DNA of 46,612 nt from Bdellovibrionales bacterium CG12_big_fil_rev_8_21_14_0_65_38_15 (GCA_002787775.1 PCUW01000032.1:1-46612); one strand, 5' to 3'. Positions 37,430-46,098 are shown, counted from the stretch's first letter. A program made the numbers and translations. The notes: a model not told the origin generated them from the sequence alone.

Positions 37430-38077
37430 ATGGATATTATGACTAAATTTTTAACAATTGTCCTCGCAACGCTTTTTTTTCAAAGTTCAGCAAATGCAAT
37501 TATGTCTTTAGAGTGTTTTTCAACATTTAGAATTAGTAAAAACAAACAGTATATCTATATTCGATGGATAGACGATACCAAAAATGAAAAGTTTGATAGA
37601 GAAATATATGCTGATAAAATTATAATAAAAAAAGATGAATATCCGCGTACAGGTCTATATGAAGTAAAAAACAAGAAGTTTTTATGGCGGATAGAGGATG
37701 TAGACTTAAGTCATATTGGTGATCGTTGCTTGAAGTATGGACAGCCTAGCAACGATGGATCTTTCGTTGTTGCATTTCCATATGCAGAATTATCTATGGA
37801 TGATGAAGCTATAAGTATATACGAAAATGGAAACCTATTATTGAATAAAAGAGTTAACCAATTTTGTACAAAAGAACAGGCATACGATAGAGAAGGAGCT
37901 TTTGATGTAAGCCCGATAAATTGGATTAGTCATTACTATTTTGATGCTAATAAAAATGTCGTAAGCTTTATGGCTTGTTTTAAAGACATTGTTTATGATC
38001 TTGAAAAGTTGTCCTACGAAAAGTTTGGAATAACTGTTGATTTAATTATTCGATATATAAGAAAGAAGTTTATTTAG
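37430..38077 (+). CDS. secreted hypothetical protein
   Basis: A 215-residue protein not recognised as any family. It has a signal peptide with probable cleavage after SANA (~residue 23 from ATG 37430; in-frame ATG 37439 is an alternative start). The mature part is rich in Lys, Asp, Tyr and Ile, with four or five scattered cysteines (LECFST, GDRCLKY, QFCTKE, MACFKD) that could form disulfides in the periplasm. The gene is visibly more A+T-rich than its neighbours, has no Shine-Dalgarno and stands alone between the carboxylase operon and another hypothetical gene, so it may be an orphan or recently acquired gene. Confidence 0.7.
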   Translation: MDIMTKFLTIVLATLFFQSSANAIMSLECFSTFRISKNKQYIYIRWIDDTKNEKFDREIYADKIIIKKDEYPRTGLYEVKNKKFLWRIEDVDLSHIGDRCLKYGQPSNDGSFVVAFPYAELSMDDEAISIYENGNLLLNKRVNQFCTKEQAYDREGAFDVSPINWISHYYFDANKNVVSFMACFKDIVYDLEKLSYEKFGITVDLIIRYIRKKFI

Positions 38078-38185
38078 ATTAATGGCGCTTAAATCAGATA
38101 CCATGCTTTTTTATATAAACGCACGGAAGTTGATTCTGCTTTATTAACACTTTAAATGAAGTGCCAAATTAACATATAAAGATAA

Positions 38186-38220
38186 GTATCTGTATTTACA
38201 AAAGTGCAAAAAATACATAC
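38186..38220 (+). promoter_or_regulatory. imperfect inverted repeat upstream of a hypothetical gene
   Basis: GTATCTGTATTT (38186-38197) and AAATACATAC (38211-38220) are complementary apart from a two-base bulge in the left arm, around a 13-nt spacer. The element lies 58 bases before ATG 38278 in a 200-base gap with no other clear feature. It could be an operator or hairpin; no good promoter hexamers are evident. Confidence 0.3.
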
Positions 38221-38277
38221 GGCCTGTCGATCCGTACTTCCTCAATTATGTTTGTTGAAACTTGAATTGGGGAATTT

Positions 38278-38868
38278 ATGATTAAAACACTATCGCTGGT
38301 ATTAGCTTTTATTAGTCTGAGCTTTGCTCCTGTTATGGCCCAAGAGGCGCCATCATCTGCACAATCAATTGTGCCTGAACAGTCTTGTCATCAAGACTAC
38401 GCCAAAAGAAGAAAACAGTTAGTAATTCGTGCCTTAGTAACTCCTGTTGTTGGTGCTGCTGTAGCAACTCTTGGGATAGTTATTGGTGCTAACTTAGGAG
38501 CAGAAGGTAACGGAGGTTGGGATTCATTAGTTTATGCCTTAATCGGTGGTTATATCGGTGTCATCGCAACAGTAGTCAGTGAGCTTAGAACAATCTATGA
38601 ATTAATTAAGGCCAATTCCCTCGTCAAGATTATTGAAGAAGCCCATTTAATGGCCGGTAAAAGATTAGAAGCTTTGAAAAGATATGCTACGAGAAAGCTT
38701 GATCGTGAAGTTACTCTTAATGAAGTTTCAAATGCACTAACGAAAGCTGATATGAGCGGAATTCTTTGTGACGGATCAATGAGAGGTAAGTCACCCGATT
38801 CAAGACTTAAAAAACGTCTTGCACGTAGAAAAGAAATTAATGCTTATTTGTTAAGAGCTCTTAGATAA
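38278..38868 (+). CDS. exported hypothetical protein with glycine-rich membrane hairpin
   Basis: A 196-residue protein of no recognised family. Residues 1-21 form a signal peptide (ending PVMA, then QEAPSS). Residues ~48-72 and 80-100 are two Gly/Ala/Val-rich hydrophobic segments separated by a short loop (NLGAEGNGGWDSL), like a membrane hairpin. The last ~95 residues are helical and strongly basic (AGKRLEALKRYATRKLDREV, KKRLARRKEINAYL). GGGGAA lies ~4 nt before the ATG. Its stop is one base from the stop of the oppositely oriented next gene. Confidence 0.75.
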   Translation: MIKTLSLVLAFISLSFAPVMAQEAPSSAQSIVPEQSCHQDYAKRRKQLVIRALVTPVVGAAVATLGIVIGANLGAEGNGGWDSLVYALIGGYIGVIATVVSELRTIYELIKANSLVKIIEEAHLMAGKRLEALKRYATRKLDREVTLNEVSNALTKADMSGILCDGSMRGKSPDSRLKKRLARRKEINAYLLRALR

Positions 38869-38869
38869 T

Positions 38870-39190
38870 CTATTCAAGTATCTGAGGACAAGCAGAACTT
38901 AGTCCAAGCGAGCAGGCTTTCATTGTTAAGTTGCTCGCTTGAATCATGTCACCAGATCTCGCTTCAAGTTCAGCTAAAAGAGAACAGGCAACTGCTTCAT
39001 TCTTATGACAAGCAAAGTTGTTGAAAATCTTGGCCGAGAAATCATAGCCATTGGCATAACTCCACTCACCTAAAAAAGCTCCAAGTGGAACATCCATCAC
39101 CTTGGCATGTTGAAGAAGAGTATACGGGCCAAAGGCCAATACAAGGGCAAGGATTGAGAGTTTTGTTTTCATAGATATAGTCTGACTCAT
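38870..39190 (-). CDS. small exported Sel1-like protein
   Basis: A 106-residue protein (100 if the second ATG at 39172 is used, which gives a cleaner signal-anchor MKTKLSILALVLAF). The C-terminal ~50 residues look like one and a half Sel1/TPR-type repeats of the cysteine-containing kind (ACHKNEAVACSLLAELEARS, KACSLGLSSACPQ): the A-C pairs spaced about one repeat apart recall Helicobacter Hcp proteins. The role is unknown; such repeats bind proteins. Neither start has a Shine-Dalgarno. It is convergent with the preceding gene, with a 1-base gap. Confidence 0.65.
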   Translation of the reverse strand: MSQTISMKTKLSILALVLAFGPYTLLQHAKVMDVPLGAFLGEWSYANGYDFSAKIFNNFACHKNEAVACSLLAELEARSGDMIQASNLTMKACSLGLSSACPQILE

Positions 39191-39254
39191 AAATCACAGA
39201 AAATGAAGTAGGGCTAAATACCTTAAATCAATATAGCTGCTCTCAATTTATTAA

Positions 39255-39338
39255 AGATTAAGGTGAAACGAAATGGAGCGACTGAGGTGTACATTAATGT
39301 ACACCGCAAGAAGTGACATTGAAGTTGATCCTTAAGAT
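39255..39338 (-). repeat. 85-nt palindrome-centred dispersed repeat, copy B
   Basis: Read on the - strand, it aligns with copy A at 37266-37350 over its whole length with small indels. Its core is a perfect 20-bp palindrome, GGTGTACATTAATGTACACC, at 39286-39305. The flanking blocks (CACTTC, TTGCGG, CCTCAGT, TTAATCT) are conserved in order and spacing with copy A. Confidence 0.7.
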
Positions 39339-39357
39339 TTATAAATTGGGAGTAGAT

Positions 39358-39395
39358 AAAAAAGCGGGTTTGATTCTGTACGTCCAAACCCGCTT
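39358..39395 (-). terminator. intrinsic terminator downstream of meaB
   Basis: On the - strand AAGCGGGTTTG (39395-39385) pairs with CAAACCCGCTT (39372-39362), an 11-bp perfect stem with a 12-nt loop, followed by a run of six Ts (39363-39358). It would end the mcm-meaB transcript, leaving a ~200-nt 3' untranslated region, or end an independent small RNA. Confidence 0.85.
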
Positions 39396-39401
39396 AAAAG
39401 C

Positions 39402-39522
39402 GAACTTTCAATCGAGCACTCCACACACAACACACACGTGATACCCAGAACTAGGAGAGCCTCAACACACACACAGCGAGAACTACAGCAAGTACCACCA
39501 AGAGCGCTCAAGATCGAAAGTC
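39402..39522 (-). ncRNA. structured RNA / MITE-like candidate in the meaB 3' region
   Basis: The 121-bp element has ~20-base imperfect terminal inverted repeats. On the + strand, 39402-39421 (GAACTTTCAATCGAGCACTC) faces 39502-39522, which begins GAGCGCTCAAG and ends ATCGAAAGTC. As RNA on the - strand this gives a long stem with two small bulges and a few G-U pairs. The ~80-nt interior has two CA-rich tracts (39421-39437 and 39463-39475; GU-rich in the RNA). A terminator follows at once on the same strand. No convincing promoter was found, so a 3'-UTR-derived RNA or a small mobile repeat is possible. Confidence 0.45.
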
Positions 39523-39593
39523 TTATCTTTTATGAATGGGCTTATGGCCTGAGAATTTGGTCAAGAAAAGAGAGTTGGTAATATTTACACGGC

Positions 39594-40550
39594 TTATTTT
39601 TTTGAACGAAGAAGCTTAAAAAGCTGGTTTGCCGCCTGAAAAGGCGTTTGTTTGGAGGCTGCCACATCTGAAAGTGCCGATTGCCATTGACTTTTAAGCG
39701 ATGGATCGGTGGCGAGCTCATCTTCAATCATGTTGTTTAGAAGCTCTTTAAGCCAAGATTTGGCCTGATTTTTTCTTTTGGTTTCAAGATTTTCTTTGCC
39801 CGCTGCCTTGTACCAGTTCTCGATTTCATTCCAATATCCATCAAGACCAATATTATCTCTGGCCGAACAGGTGATGACTTTAGCCTGCCAAAAATCCTTA
39901 TGACTTAGAAGGCTTAGAGCATTTTGGTAATGGGACTTCGCCATCTCAGCCAATGTCTTTTGATCGCCATCAGCTTTATTAATAACTAACAGATCAGCCA
40001 ATTCGATAATGCCTTTTTTAATTCCTTGCAGATCATCGCCTGCACCTGGAACCAGCATGACTGAAAAAACATCAACCATACCTGAAACAGCAACTTCAGA
40101 CTGACCAACACCAACCGTTTCGATAAGGACGACATCAAAACCTGCGGCCTCACATAAAAGCATGGATTCTCTTGTCTTACGTTCGACGCCGCCAAGGGCA
40201 CCAGATGTAGGACTTGGTCTAACAAAGGCATTAGGATGGCGCGAGAGACTTTCCATACGGGTTTTATCACCCATGATGGAGCCGCCTGAAATAGGAGAGC
40301 TTGGATCAACCGCCAGCACCGCAACTTTGAGATTCTTTTCACAAAGCATGAGGCCTAATTGTTCAATAAAGGTTGATTTACCTACACCCGGAACACCAGA
40401 AATTCCGATACGTTTTGATTTACCTGTATGGGGTAAGATTTCTTGTAAAAGCTTTTGAGACTCTTCTTTGTGTTCAGGCTTTTTGCTTTCAATCAGTGTG
40501 ATAGCTTTTGATAATGCGCGAATATCACCTTTTAAAAGCTGATCCTTCAT
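39594..40550 (-). CDS. meaB: MeaB/MMAA-type GTPase, methylmalonyl-CoA mutase chaperone
   Basis: A 318-residue G3E-family GTPase. [18 protein letters not shown] is the P-loop (~residues 49-66), [19 protein letters not shown] is switch-like and written in the protein as [28 protein letters not shown] is the G3 region and NKADGD the base-specificity motif. MeaB proteins protect the mutase and gate delivery of adenosylcobalamin. The gene starts within the end of the mutase gene (4-base ATGA overlap), so the two are coupled. The C-terminal ~90 residues form the helical dimerisation part. Confidence 0.95.
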   Translation of the reverse strand: MKDQLLKGDIRALSKAITLIESKKPEHKEESQKLLQEILPHTGKSKRIGISGVPGVGKSTFIEQLGLMLCEKNLKVAVLAVDPSSPISGGSIMGDKTRMESLSRHPNAFVRPSPTSGALGGVERKTRESMLLCEAAGFDVVLIETVGVGQSEVAVSGMVDVFSVMLVPGAGDDLQGIKKGIIELADLLVINKADGDQKTLAEMAKSHYQNALSLLSHKDFWQAKVITCSARDNIGLDGYWNEIENWYKAAGKENLETKRKNQAKSWLKELLNNMIEDELATDPSLKSQWQSALSDVAASKQTPFQAANQLFKLLRSKK

Positions 40551-42709
40551 GATTTTCCGTGGGCCTTATTAATTTGGACGAGGACTTCTCTGGCAGCATC
40601 AGGAATAACAGTTCCTGGGCCAAAGATTCCTTTAACACCGGCTTTGGTTAAAAACTCGTAGTCTTGTTTTGGAATCACACCGCCACAAACCACGATTACG
40701 TCATCTGCACCGGCTTTTTTAAGCTCAGCGATCAAATCAGGAATAAGTGTTTTATGACCAGCGGCTTGAGAGGAAACACCCACGACGTGGACATCATTTT
40801 CAAGTGCTTGTTTTGCAACTTCTTCTGGCGTTGAAAAAAGAGGAGCTAGATCGATATCAAAGCCAACATCAGCAAATGCTGTGGCAATAACTTTAGCTCC
40901 ACGATCATGTCCATCTTGTCCCATTTTCGCCACTAGCATACGTGGGCGACGGCCATGGGCGGCCACAAATGAATCGATATCTGTTTTAATTTTTTCCCAA
41001 GACATATCTCCATCATACGCTGATCCGTAGACTCCGGAAACTGTTTGTGATTGGGCGACGTATCTGCCCCATACTTTTTCAAGGGCTTCGGTGATTTCTC
41101 CCACAGTGGCGCGAACTTTAGCGGCCTTAACAGCAAGATCAAGACCGTTGCCGTTACCTGATTTTGCATATTCAGTAAGGGCCGAAAGGGCAGCATCAAC
41201 GGCTTTTTGATCACGAGATTTCTTTATTTCTTCGATTCGTTTAACTTGAGAAATACGAACGGCTTGATTATCAATATCTAGGATATCTAACTTTTCTTCT
41301 TGATCCGAAGGAATACGATATTTATTCACACCAACGATGACATCTTCACCGCGATCAATACGCGCCTGCTTACCAGCGGCTGATTCCTCAATACGAAGTT
41401 TAGGCACACCTTTTTCAATCGCTTTGGCCATACCACCTAATGATTGAACTTCATTCATTAGCTCAGTGGCGCGATCAGCGATCTGTTGTGTGAGCTTTTC
41501 CATCATGAAAGAGCCACCAAATGGATCGACCACATCAGTGATACCAGTTTCTTCTTGTAAAATAATTTGAGTGTTTCTAGCGATACGAGCAGAAAAATCT
41601 GTCGGTAGAGCAACCGCTTCATCAAAAGAATTAGTGTGAAGAGATTGAGTTCCACCAAACACTGCGGCCATGGCTTCAATGGTTGTACGAACAACGTTGT
41701 TGTAAGGATCTTGCTCAGTCAAAGACCAGCCAGAAGTTTGGCAGTGAGTGCGAAGCATTTTAGATTGAATATTTTGTGGATTATAAGCACTCATGATTTT
41801 AGACCATAAAAGTCTAGCGGCACGAAGCTTGGCGATTTCCATATAGAAATTCATCCCGATACCAAAAAAGAATGAAAGTCTTGGCGCGAAGTCATCAATC
41901 TTCATACCTGAAGCAAGTGCTGTTTCTACGTACTCTTTTCCATCGGCTAACGTATAAGCAAGCTCAAGGGCAGCATCAGCGCCGGCTTCTTGCATATGAT
42001 AACCAGAAATAGAAATCGAGTTGAACTTAGGCATATGTTCAGATGTATAAGCGAAAATATCAGAGATAGCGCGCATACTTGGCTTTGGTGGATAGATATA
42101 AGTATTTCTCACCATGAACTCTTTAAGAATATCATTTTGAATGGTGCCAGAGAGTTTATCTTTAGAAACACCTTGTTCTTCGGCCGCTACGATATAGTTA
42201 GCCAGGATTGGAAGAACTGCTCCGTTCATTGTCATCGAGACAGAAACTTTTTCAAGAGGAATTCCATCAAAAAGAATTTTCATATCTTCGACGGAATCAA
42301 TTGCTACACCCGCTTTACCAACATCACCCTTAACACGAGGATGATCAGAGTCGTAACCACGATGAGTGGCTAAATCGAAGGCCACCGATACACCTTGGCC
42401 TCCGGCCGAAAGAGCGCGACGATAAAACGCGTTTGATTCTTCAGCTGTTGAAAAACCTGCGTACTGACGAATAGTCCAAGGACGACCAGAATACATTGTG
42501 GCTTTTGGGCCACGAACAAAAGGTTCAAATCCAGGAAGAGTATTAGCGAACTTTAAATCTTTAGTATCATCACTAGTGTAAAGAGGTTTGATCTCAATAC
42601 CTTCAGGAGTTTTCTTAGCACTTGGAGCTTTGCCTTTAGCTTCTTTAGTTGCGAGTTCTTGCCAATCGAAAAGAGTTTTAACAGGTGGTTGGTATTCGTT
42701 GTTCGACAA
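40547..42709 (-). CDS. methylmalonyl-CoA mutase, single-chain
   Basis: A 720-residue enzyme isomerising (R)-methylmalonyl-CoA to succinyl-CoA with adenosylcobalamin. The N-terminal TIM-barrel shows [38 protein letters not shown] and [20 protein letters not shown]. The C-terminal B12 domain has [18 protein letters not shown] with base-off ligand H601. The TTG at 42709 is chosen as start because AAGGAG is spaced 6 nt before it; the open frame continues 12 codons upstream without a ribosome site. It is coupled to meaB and works with the carboxylase operon at 33.7-37.2 kb. Confidence 0.95.
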   Translation of the reverse strand: MSNNEYQPPVKTLFDWQELATKEAKGKAPSAKKTPEGIEIKPLYTSDDTKDLKFANTLPGFEPFVRGPKATMYSGRPWTIRQYAGFSTAEESNAFYRRALSAGGQGVSVAFDLATHRGYDSDHPRVKGDVGKAGVAIDSVEDMKILFDGIPLEKVSVSMTMNGAVLPILANYIVAAEEQGVSKDKLSGTIQNDILKEFMVRNTYIYPPKPSMRAISDIFAYTSEHMPKFNSISISGYHMQEAGADAALELAYTLADGKEYVETALASGMKIDDFAPRLSFFFGIGMNFYMEIAKLRAARLLWSKIMSAYNPQNIQSKMLRTHCQTSGWSLTEQDPYNNVVRTTIEAMAAVFGGTQSLHTNSFDEAVALPTDFSARIARNTQIILQEETGITDVVDPFGGSFMMEKLTQQIADRATELMNEVQSLGGMAKAIEKGVPKLRIEESAAGKQARIDRGEDVIVGVNKYRIPSDQEEKLDILDIDNQAVRISQVKRIEEIKKSRDQKAVDAALSALTEYAKSGNGNGLDLAVKAAKVRATVGEITEALEKVWGRYVAQSQTVSGVYGSAYDGDMSWEKIKTDIDSFVAAHGRRPRMLVAKMGQDGHDRGAKVIATAFADVGFDIDLAPLFSTPEEVAKQALENDVHVVGVSSQAAGHKTLIPDLIAELKKAGADDVIVVCGGVIPKQDYEFLTKAGVKGIFGPGTVIPDAAREVLVQINKAHGKS

Positions 42710-42800
42710 ATGGAGCTCCTTATATGTGCCTGATATTTTTAGCAAAAACGAAGAGTTATGACCATGAATCTCGGTGCGACAATGGCCCTATAGGAGCGCT

Positions 42801-42837
42801 AATTTCTTATAAATACTCTCTGTAAGTGTAAGAAATT
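42801..42837 (-). promoter_or_regulatory. inverted repeat over the candidate mutase promoter
   Basis: AATTTCTTA (42801-42809) and TAAGAAATT (42829-42837) are perfect 9-base inverted repeats with a 19-nt spacer. On the - strand, TATAAG (42811-42806, five of six -10 bases) lies on one arm and CTTACA (42832-42827) with 15-nt spacing touches the other, so a protein bound here would cover the promoter ~95 bases before the mutase start. Confidence 0.45.
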
Positions 42838-42860
42838 ATGTGTTTATGGGACCTTAGCCT

Positions 42861-42875
42861 AGGAAAGACTTTCCT
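42861..42875. repeat. 15-base near-palindrome
   Basis: AGGAAAG-A-CTTTCCT is a perfect 7-base inverted repeat around a single A, in the gap between the mutase gene and the + strand gene at 42944. It is too tight for a good RNA hairpin; a protein-binding site is possible. Confidence 0.35.
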
Positions 42876-42943
42876 CAAATGTCAGGATGCTGGAGTTCTA
42901 CGATACAATATATGTAGTGAAACCCTCAGGAGGAAGAGAGGAA

Positions 42944-43498
42944 ATGACCAAGGATTCAACTTCAGGCCAAGAATTAATCTTAGAAACTAGTCTTCAAACA
43001 TTTTTCTTTGATGAACTCACCCAAGTCAATCAAAAGAGCTCCAGGCCTCTTCCACGAGAAACTGTTCACTACTCCAGCATCGTGCTTGATCAGTATGGTG
43101 AATCAGGAAAATATTTTGAAACAGTTGAAGGTAAAGTTCGAGATAAAGTTTTAGGTCTTAAGTTACTTGAAACTTGTCATATGAGCAGATCAAAACAAGT
43201 GCGAGCTCTTCGAGATATTGGCGACACAGCACTTTTTCTTTGTGGATTTTTTTCGGATTCACTTAATAGTAAAATCATCGATACAAGTTATTATCAGCAA
43301 GTCGGTTGTTCCGCTTATCGAAAGCTGAATCATCTAGTGCCTGAATTCTACGAAACGCCTTCATTTTATGAACAGCTTTCAAAATCATTTTCAGGTGTGA
43401 CGATGCTGATGAATATTGTCGCCGAGAAAATGACAAAGCCCGATCAATTCGAGGGAATGCTTCTTTTCATCGGCGATCGAAATATCAAAGCTTCTTAG
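42944..43498 (+). CDS. conserved hypothetical protein
   Basis: A 184-residue soluble, helical protein. ATG 42944 follows CAGGAGG (42927-42933) and a second GAGAGG; the frame is open to 42887 but without a ribosome site. The pattern (ETSLQTFFFDELTQVN, then LRDIGDTALFLCGFFSDSL and DTSYYQQVGCSAYRKL) recalls a family of uncharacterised proteins found across proteobacteria and relatives with the signature LGDxALFxxGFF...YYxxxGxxAY. I cannot give it a function or a formal family name from sequence alone. Its stop overlaps the stop of the convergent M16 peptidase gene. Confidence 0.8.
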   Translation: MTKDSTSGQELILETSLQTFFFDELTQVNQKSSRPLPRETVHYSSIVLDQYGESGKYFETVEGKVRDKVLGLKLLETCHMSRSKQVRALRDIGDTALFLCGFFSDSLNSKIIDTSYYQQVGCSAYRKLNHLVPEFYETPSFYEQLSKSFSGVTMLMNIVAEKMTKPDQFEGMLLFIGDRNIKAS

Positions 43499-46068
43499 CT
43501 TTCGTATTCTCTACCAACCACAACTGTTGACCATTTCTTAGAGAAGGCCTTTTTAAGCTTCTTATTAAAATCTTCAAAATTGATGGAATCAATGGCTATA
43601 AGATTTTTATGGTACCAATCAAGATCGCGACCTTGAAGAACTGGTACTGAATAAACCCCCGCCCAATCTTCGTTGGTTTGAACATTAATTTGTGCTTGGC
43701 CTTTGATCATTTCCTTCACACGATTGAAATCATCAAAAGATAGACCTTCATCTCTTAAGCGTTCAATGATCGCGCGAATGGCAGCGATGGCCGCGGTGAC
43801 TTTATCATGACCACTGGCCATATAAATTCCCCAATATCCACCCTCAAGAGCTGTGAAATGAATCGGTTGAGCCGTATAGCAAAGTCCTTGGCGATCACGA
43901 ACTTCAACGAATAACTCAGATGACTGACCACCAAGATGGGCCGAAATGATTTTGAGTGCATTATGTTCAGCTTCATCCATGCCGCCGCAAGCAATAGCGG
44001 TGAAGATTTGAGTTTGTTCACGCTCAAATGGAATATAAGTGAGTTCACTTGGCTTAGGAGTATATTTTTTAGGCGTATGTTTTTTCCAAGCGCGAGCTTT
44101 AAGTGGCTTAAAGGCTTCTTGGAACTTTTCATAAACTTCTTCAAAACTTTGATCACCACAATAAGTGATGAGCATTTCTTTATTTTTAATACTCTTATTA
44201 TGAAGACGTTTCATATCTTCAACCTTGAAGCTTTTAACGGTCTTTGGGTCTCCAAGAGCATTCATGCTGTAAGGGTGAGTATTAAATAAAAACTTAGAAG
44301 CCGTTTGAAAACAAACCTTAATCGGATCTTCCTTTTGATTATCTAAATGTCTGAGTGCGATTTTCTTTTCATGCGCTAAGAATTTTGGTGGAAGAGTTGG
44401 ATTAAGTAGTGTTTGGCTAAAATGAGTTAAAAGAGTCGTGAAGTGCTCACTTTGTCCATGAAGAGTTAGGCCGTAAGCATTCTTGCCAGAAAAAGCTGAA
44501 AGTGAAGCGGACATATCTTCAAGCTCGTCTTTAAGATCTTCGTACTTAATGCCTTTGTAGCCTTTAGTCAGAAGACCGGCCAACATATGATAGCTGCCGT
44601 TGGTCTTTGCATTTTCTTCAGCGAGTCCACCGCGAATATAAGCATGCATGACAAAAGTTGGATTCATTGGATTTAGGCGGTGAACGAGTTTTACTCCAGG
44701 AACAAGATCAACTAAGCGAACTTGTTGGTCGTATTTTGAAGTTTTCACCCCTTTAATTTTACTAACAGTCGTAATTTTAGAAAGTTTAGAAAGCCCTTGT
44801 TGGAATTTCTCAAGTTCTTTAGTGCATTTTTTTAGATCACTACCTTTAGGAACTTGCAGTGAGAAATGTAATGGGCGAGATAAAATATCAGATAGCGCTT
44901 TATCCACTTGTGACTTAGTCACTGCTTTCATACGGCGAATAAATTCCTCTTCACTGCCGATATCACCAAATTGAGCATGTCCATGGCCTAAAGAGAAAGC
45001 ATAGCTTTCAAGAGATTCCATATCGTAAACTTTAGAGGCGATATATTGATTTTTAATTTTACGAAGTTCTTTTTCATCAAAGCCTTTTGTCACCGCTTCT
45101 TGGAAAGTCTTAACCACTTTGTCACAAGCTTTAGTAATATTTTCGACAGGAAGGCTTAGGCGCATAAAGTGAACACCACCATCAGTCATAAACATGGTTG
45201 AGCAGCTACTTGAGTTGGCGTAACTTTTATCAACCACAACATTGCGATAAAGGCGTGAGCTTTCGCCGTGACCCAAGCAGTTCATGACCAGATCTTCAGC
45301 AGGAGATTTAGGATCAGCAATATTTGGGGCTTGAATTGTTACTGTAAGTGTCGCAATCCTTGTATCTTTTTCATGAACTTCAATTGTTGATTTTTTAGCC
45401 AGTTCAAATTTTGGAAAAGATGAAGCAGGACCTTCTGGAAGTTTAAATTCCTCAACAATCTTTGAGATTTTTTCTTGTCCACCGACATGATCGATATCAC
45501 CAGCAATGACCAGCATGGAATTGGTAAGATTATAAAACTTCTTTCTAAAATCTTTTAACTGTTCTTGAGAAAAATTCTTAATAGTTTCTTCTTCGCCTAA
45601 AATCTGATGTGAATATCCACCTGTAAAAGAATTTTTTTGAATTTGAGAAAAGGCATATTGGTTTGGAGAATCGATTGAGCGTCTAAACTCTTCAAAGACC
45701 ACGTCGCGCTCAGGCTCAAGGTCTTCTTGCTTAAACATTGGATTAGAAACCATATCCATTAAAATTTTAATGGTGTTATCTAACTTAGGATTTGGGCAGT
45801 TGATATAATAGCATGTGTAATCAAATGAAGTGAAGGCATTGATCTCACCGCCAAAACTTTCCACGTCGTGAGCAATCATCGCTCCTGGTCTTTGTGGCGT
45901 TCCTTTAAAAAACATATGTTCAAGAAAATGTGCAATACCGTGATCTTTACCTGTCTCTAAAGCACTACCGGCACGAAACCAAATTTGAGCACTAGCGCTT
46001 GTACTTCCAGGCATATTAATAAAAAGAGTTTTAAGCTTATTGTTCAGGGTCTTTAATTGATGTTGCAT
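43495..46068 (-). CDS. M16 family zinc metallopeptidase, two-domain
   Basis: An 857-residue protein. The inverted zinc motif HFLEH (H47, E50, H51) with the third ligand E127 (VVFEEFRRSID) marks an active N-terminal M16 half. The C-terminal half lacks HxxEH but keeps the RDRQGLCYTAQ and GGYWGIYMASG sequences of the inactive partner domain, so one chain holds the full clam-shell. No signal peptide is visible (MQHQLKTLNNKLKTLFINMP), so it may be cytoplasmic. Such enzymes degrade peptides; the target is unknown. GGAAG precedes the ATG by ~4 nt. Confidence 0.92.
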   Translation of the reverse strand: MQHQLKTLNNKLKTLFINMPGSTSASAQIWFRAGSALETGKDHGIAHFLEHMFFKGTPQRPGAMIAHDVESFGGEINAFTSFDYTCYYINCPNPKLDNTIKILMDMVSNPMFKQEDLEPERDVVFEEFRRSIDSPNQYAFSQIQKNSFTGGYSHQILGEEETIKNFSQEQLKDFRKKFYNLTNSMLVIAGDIDHVGGQEKISKIVEEFKLPEGPASSFPKFELAKKSTIEVHEKDTRIATLTVTIQAPNIADPKSPAEDLVMNCLGHGESSRLYRNVVVDKSYANSSSCSTMFMTDGGVHFMRLSLPVENITKACDKVVKTFQEAVTKGFDEKELRKIKNQYIASKVYDMESLESYAFSLGHGHAQFGDIGSEEEFIRRMKAVTKSQVDKALSDILSRPLHFSLQVPKGSDLKKCTKELEKFQQGLSKLSKITTVSKIKGVKTSKYDQQVRLVDLVPGVKLVHRLNPMNPTFVMHAYIRGGLAEENAKTNGSYHMLAGLLTKGYKGIKYEDLKDELEDMSASLSAFSGKNAYGLTLHGQSEHFTTLLTHFSQTLLNPTLPPKFLAHEKKIALRHLDNQKEDPIKVCFQTASKFLFNTHPYSMNALGDPKTVKSFKVEDMKRLHNKSIKNKEMLITYCGDQSFEEVYEKFQEAFKPLKARAWKKHTPKKYTPKPSELTYIPFEREQTQIFTAIACGGMDEAEHNALKIISAHLGGQSSELFVEVRDRQGLCYTAQPIHFTALEGGYWGIYMASGHDKVTAAIAAIRAIIERLRDEGLSFDDFNRVKEMIKGQAQINVQTNEDWAGVYSVPVLQGRDLDWYHKNLIAIDSINFEDFNKKLKKAFSKKWSTVVVGREYES

Positions 46069-46098
46069 GCACTTCCATGGCCAAGGGGTTTTTAAGAC

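Larger units (their letters stand above)
39191..39593. other. 403-base non-coding stretch rich in repeats and hairpins
   Basis: No credible gene is seen here. From left to right it holds copy B of the 85-nt repeat, a - strand intrinsic terminator (39358-39395), and a 121-bp imperfect inverted repeat enclosing CA-rich tracts. About 70 plain bases then lead to the meaB stop codon. Confidence 0.7.

Noticed and set aside
39421..39475. CA-rich tracts as a CRISPR-like or tandem repeat array
   Set aside because: The repeats are only 2-base units in two short runs; no regular repeat-spacer pattern and no cas genes.
39542..39727. 61-codon - strand frame overlapping the end of meaB
   Set aside because: It is out of frame with meaB, has no ribosome site and no recognisable protein features.
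44000..44289. 117-codon + strand frame opposite the M16 peptidase
   Set aside because: Antisense shadow; the - strand frame is a clear 857-residue peptidase with conserved catalytic residues.
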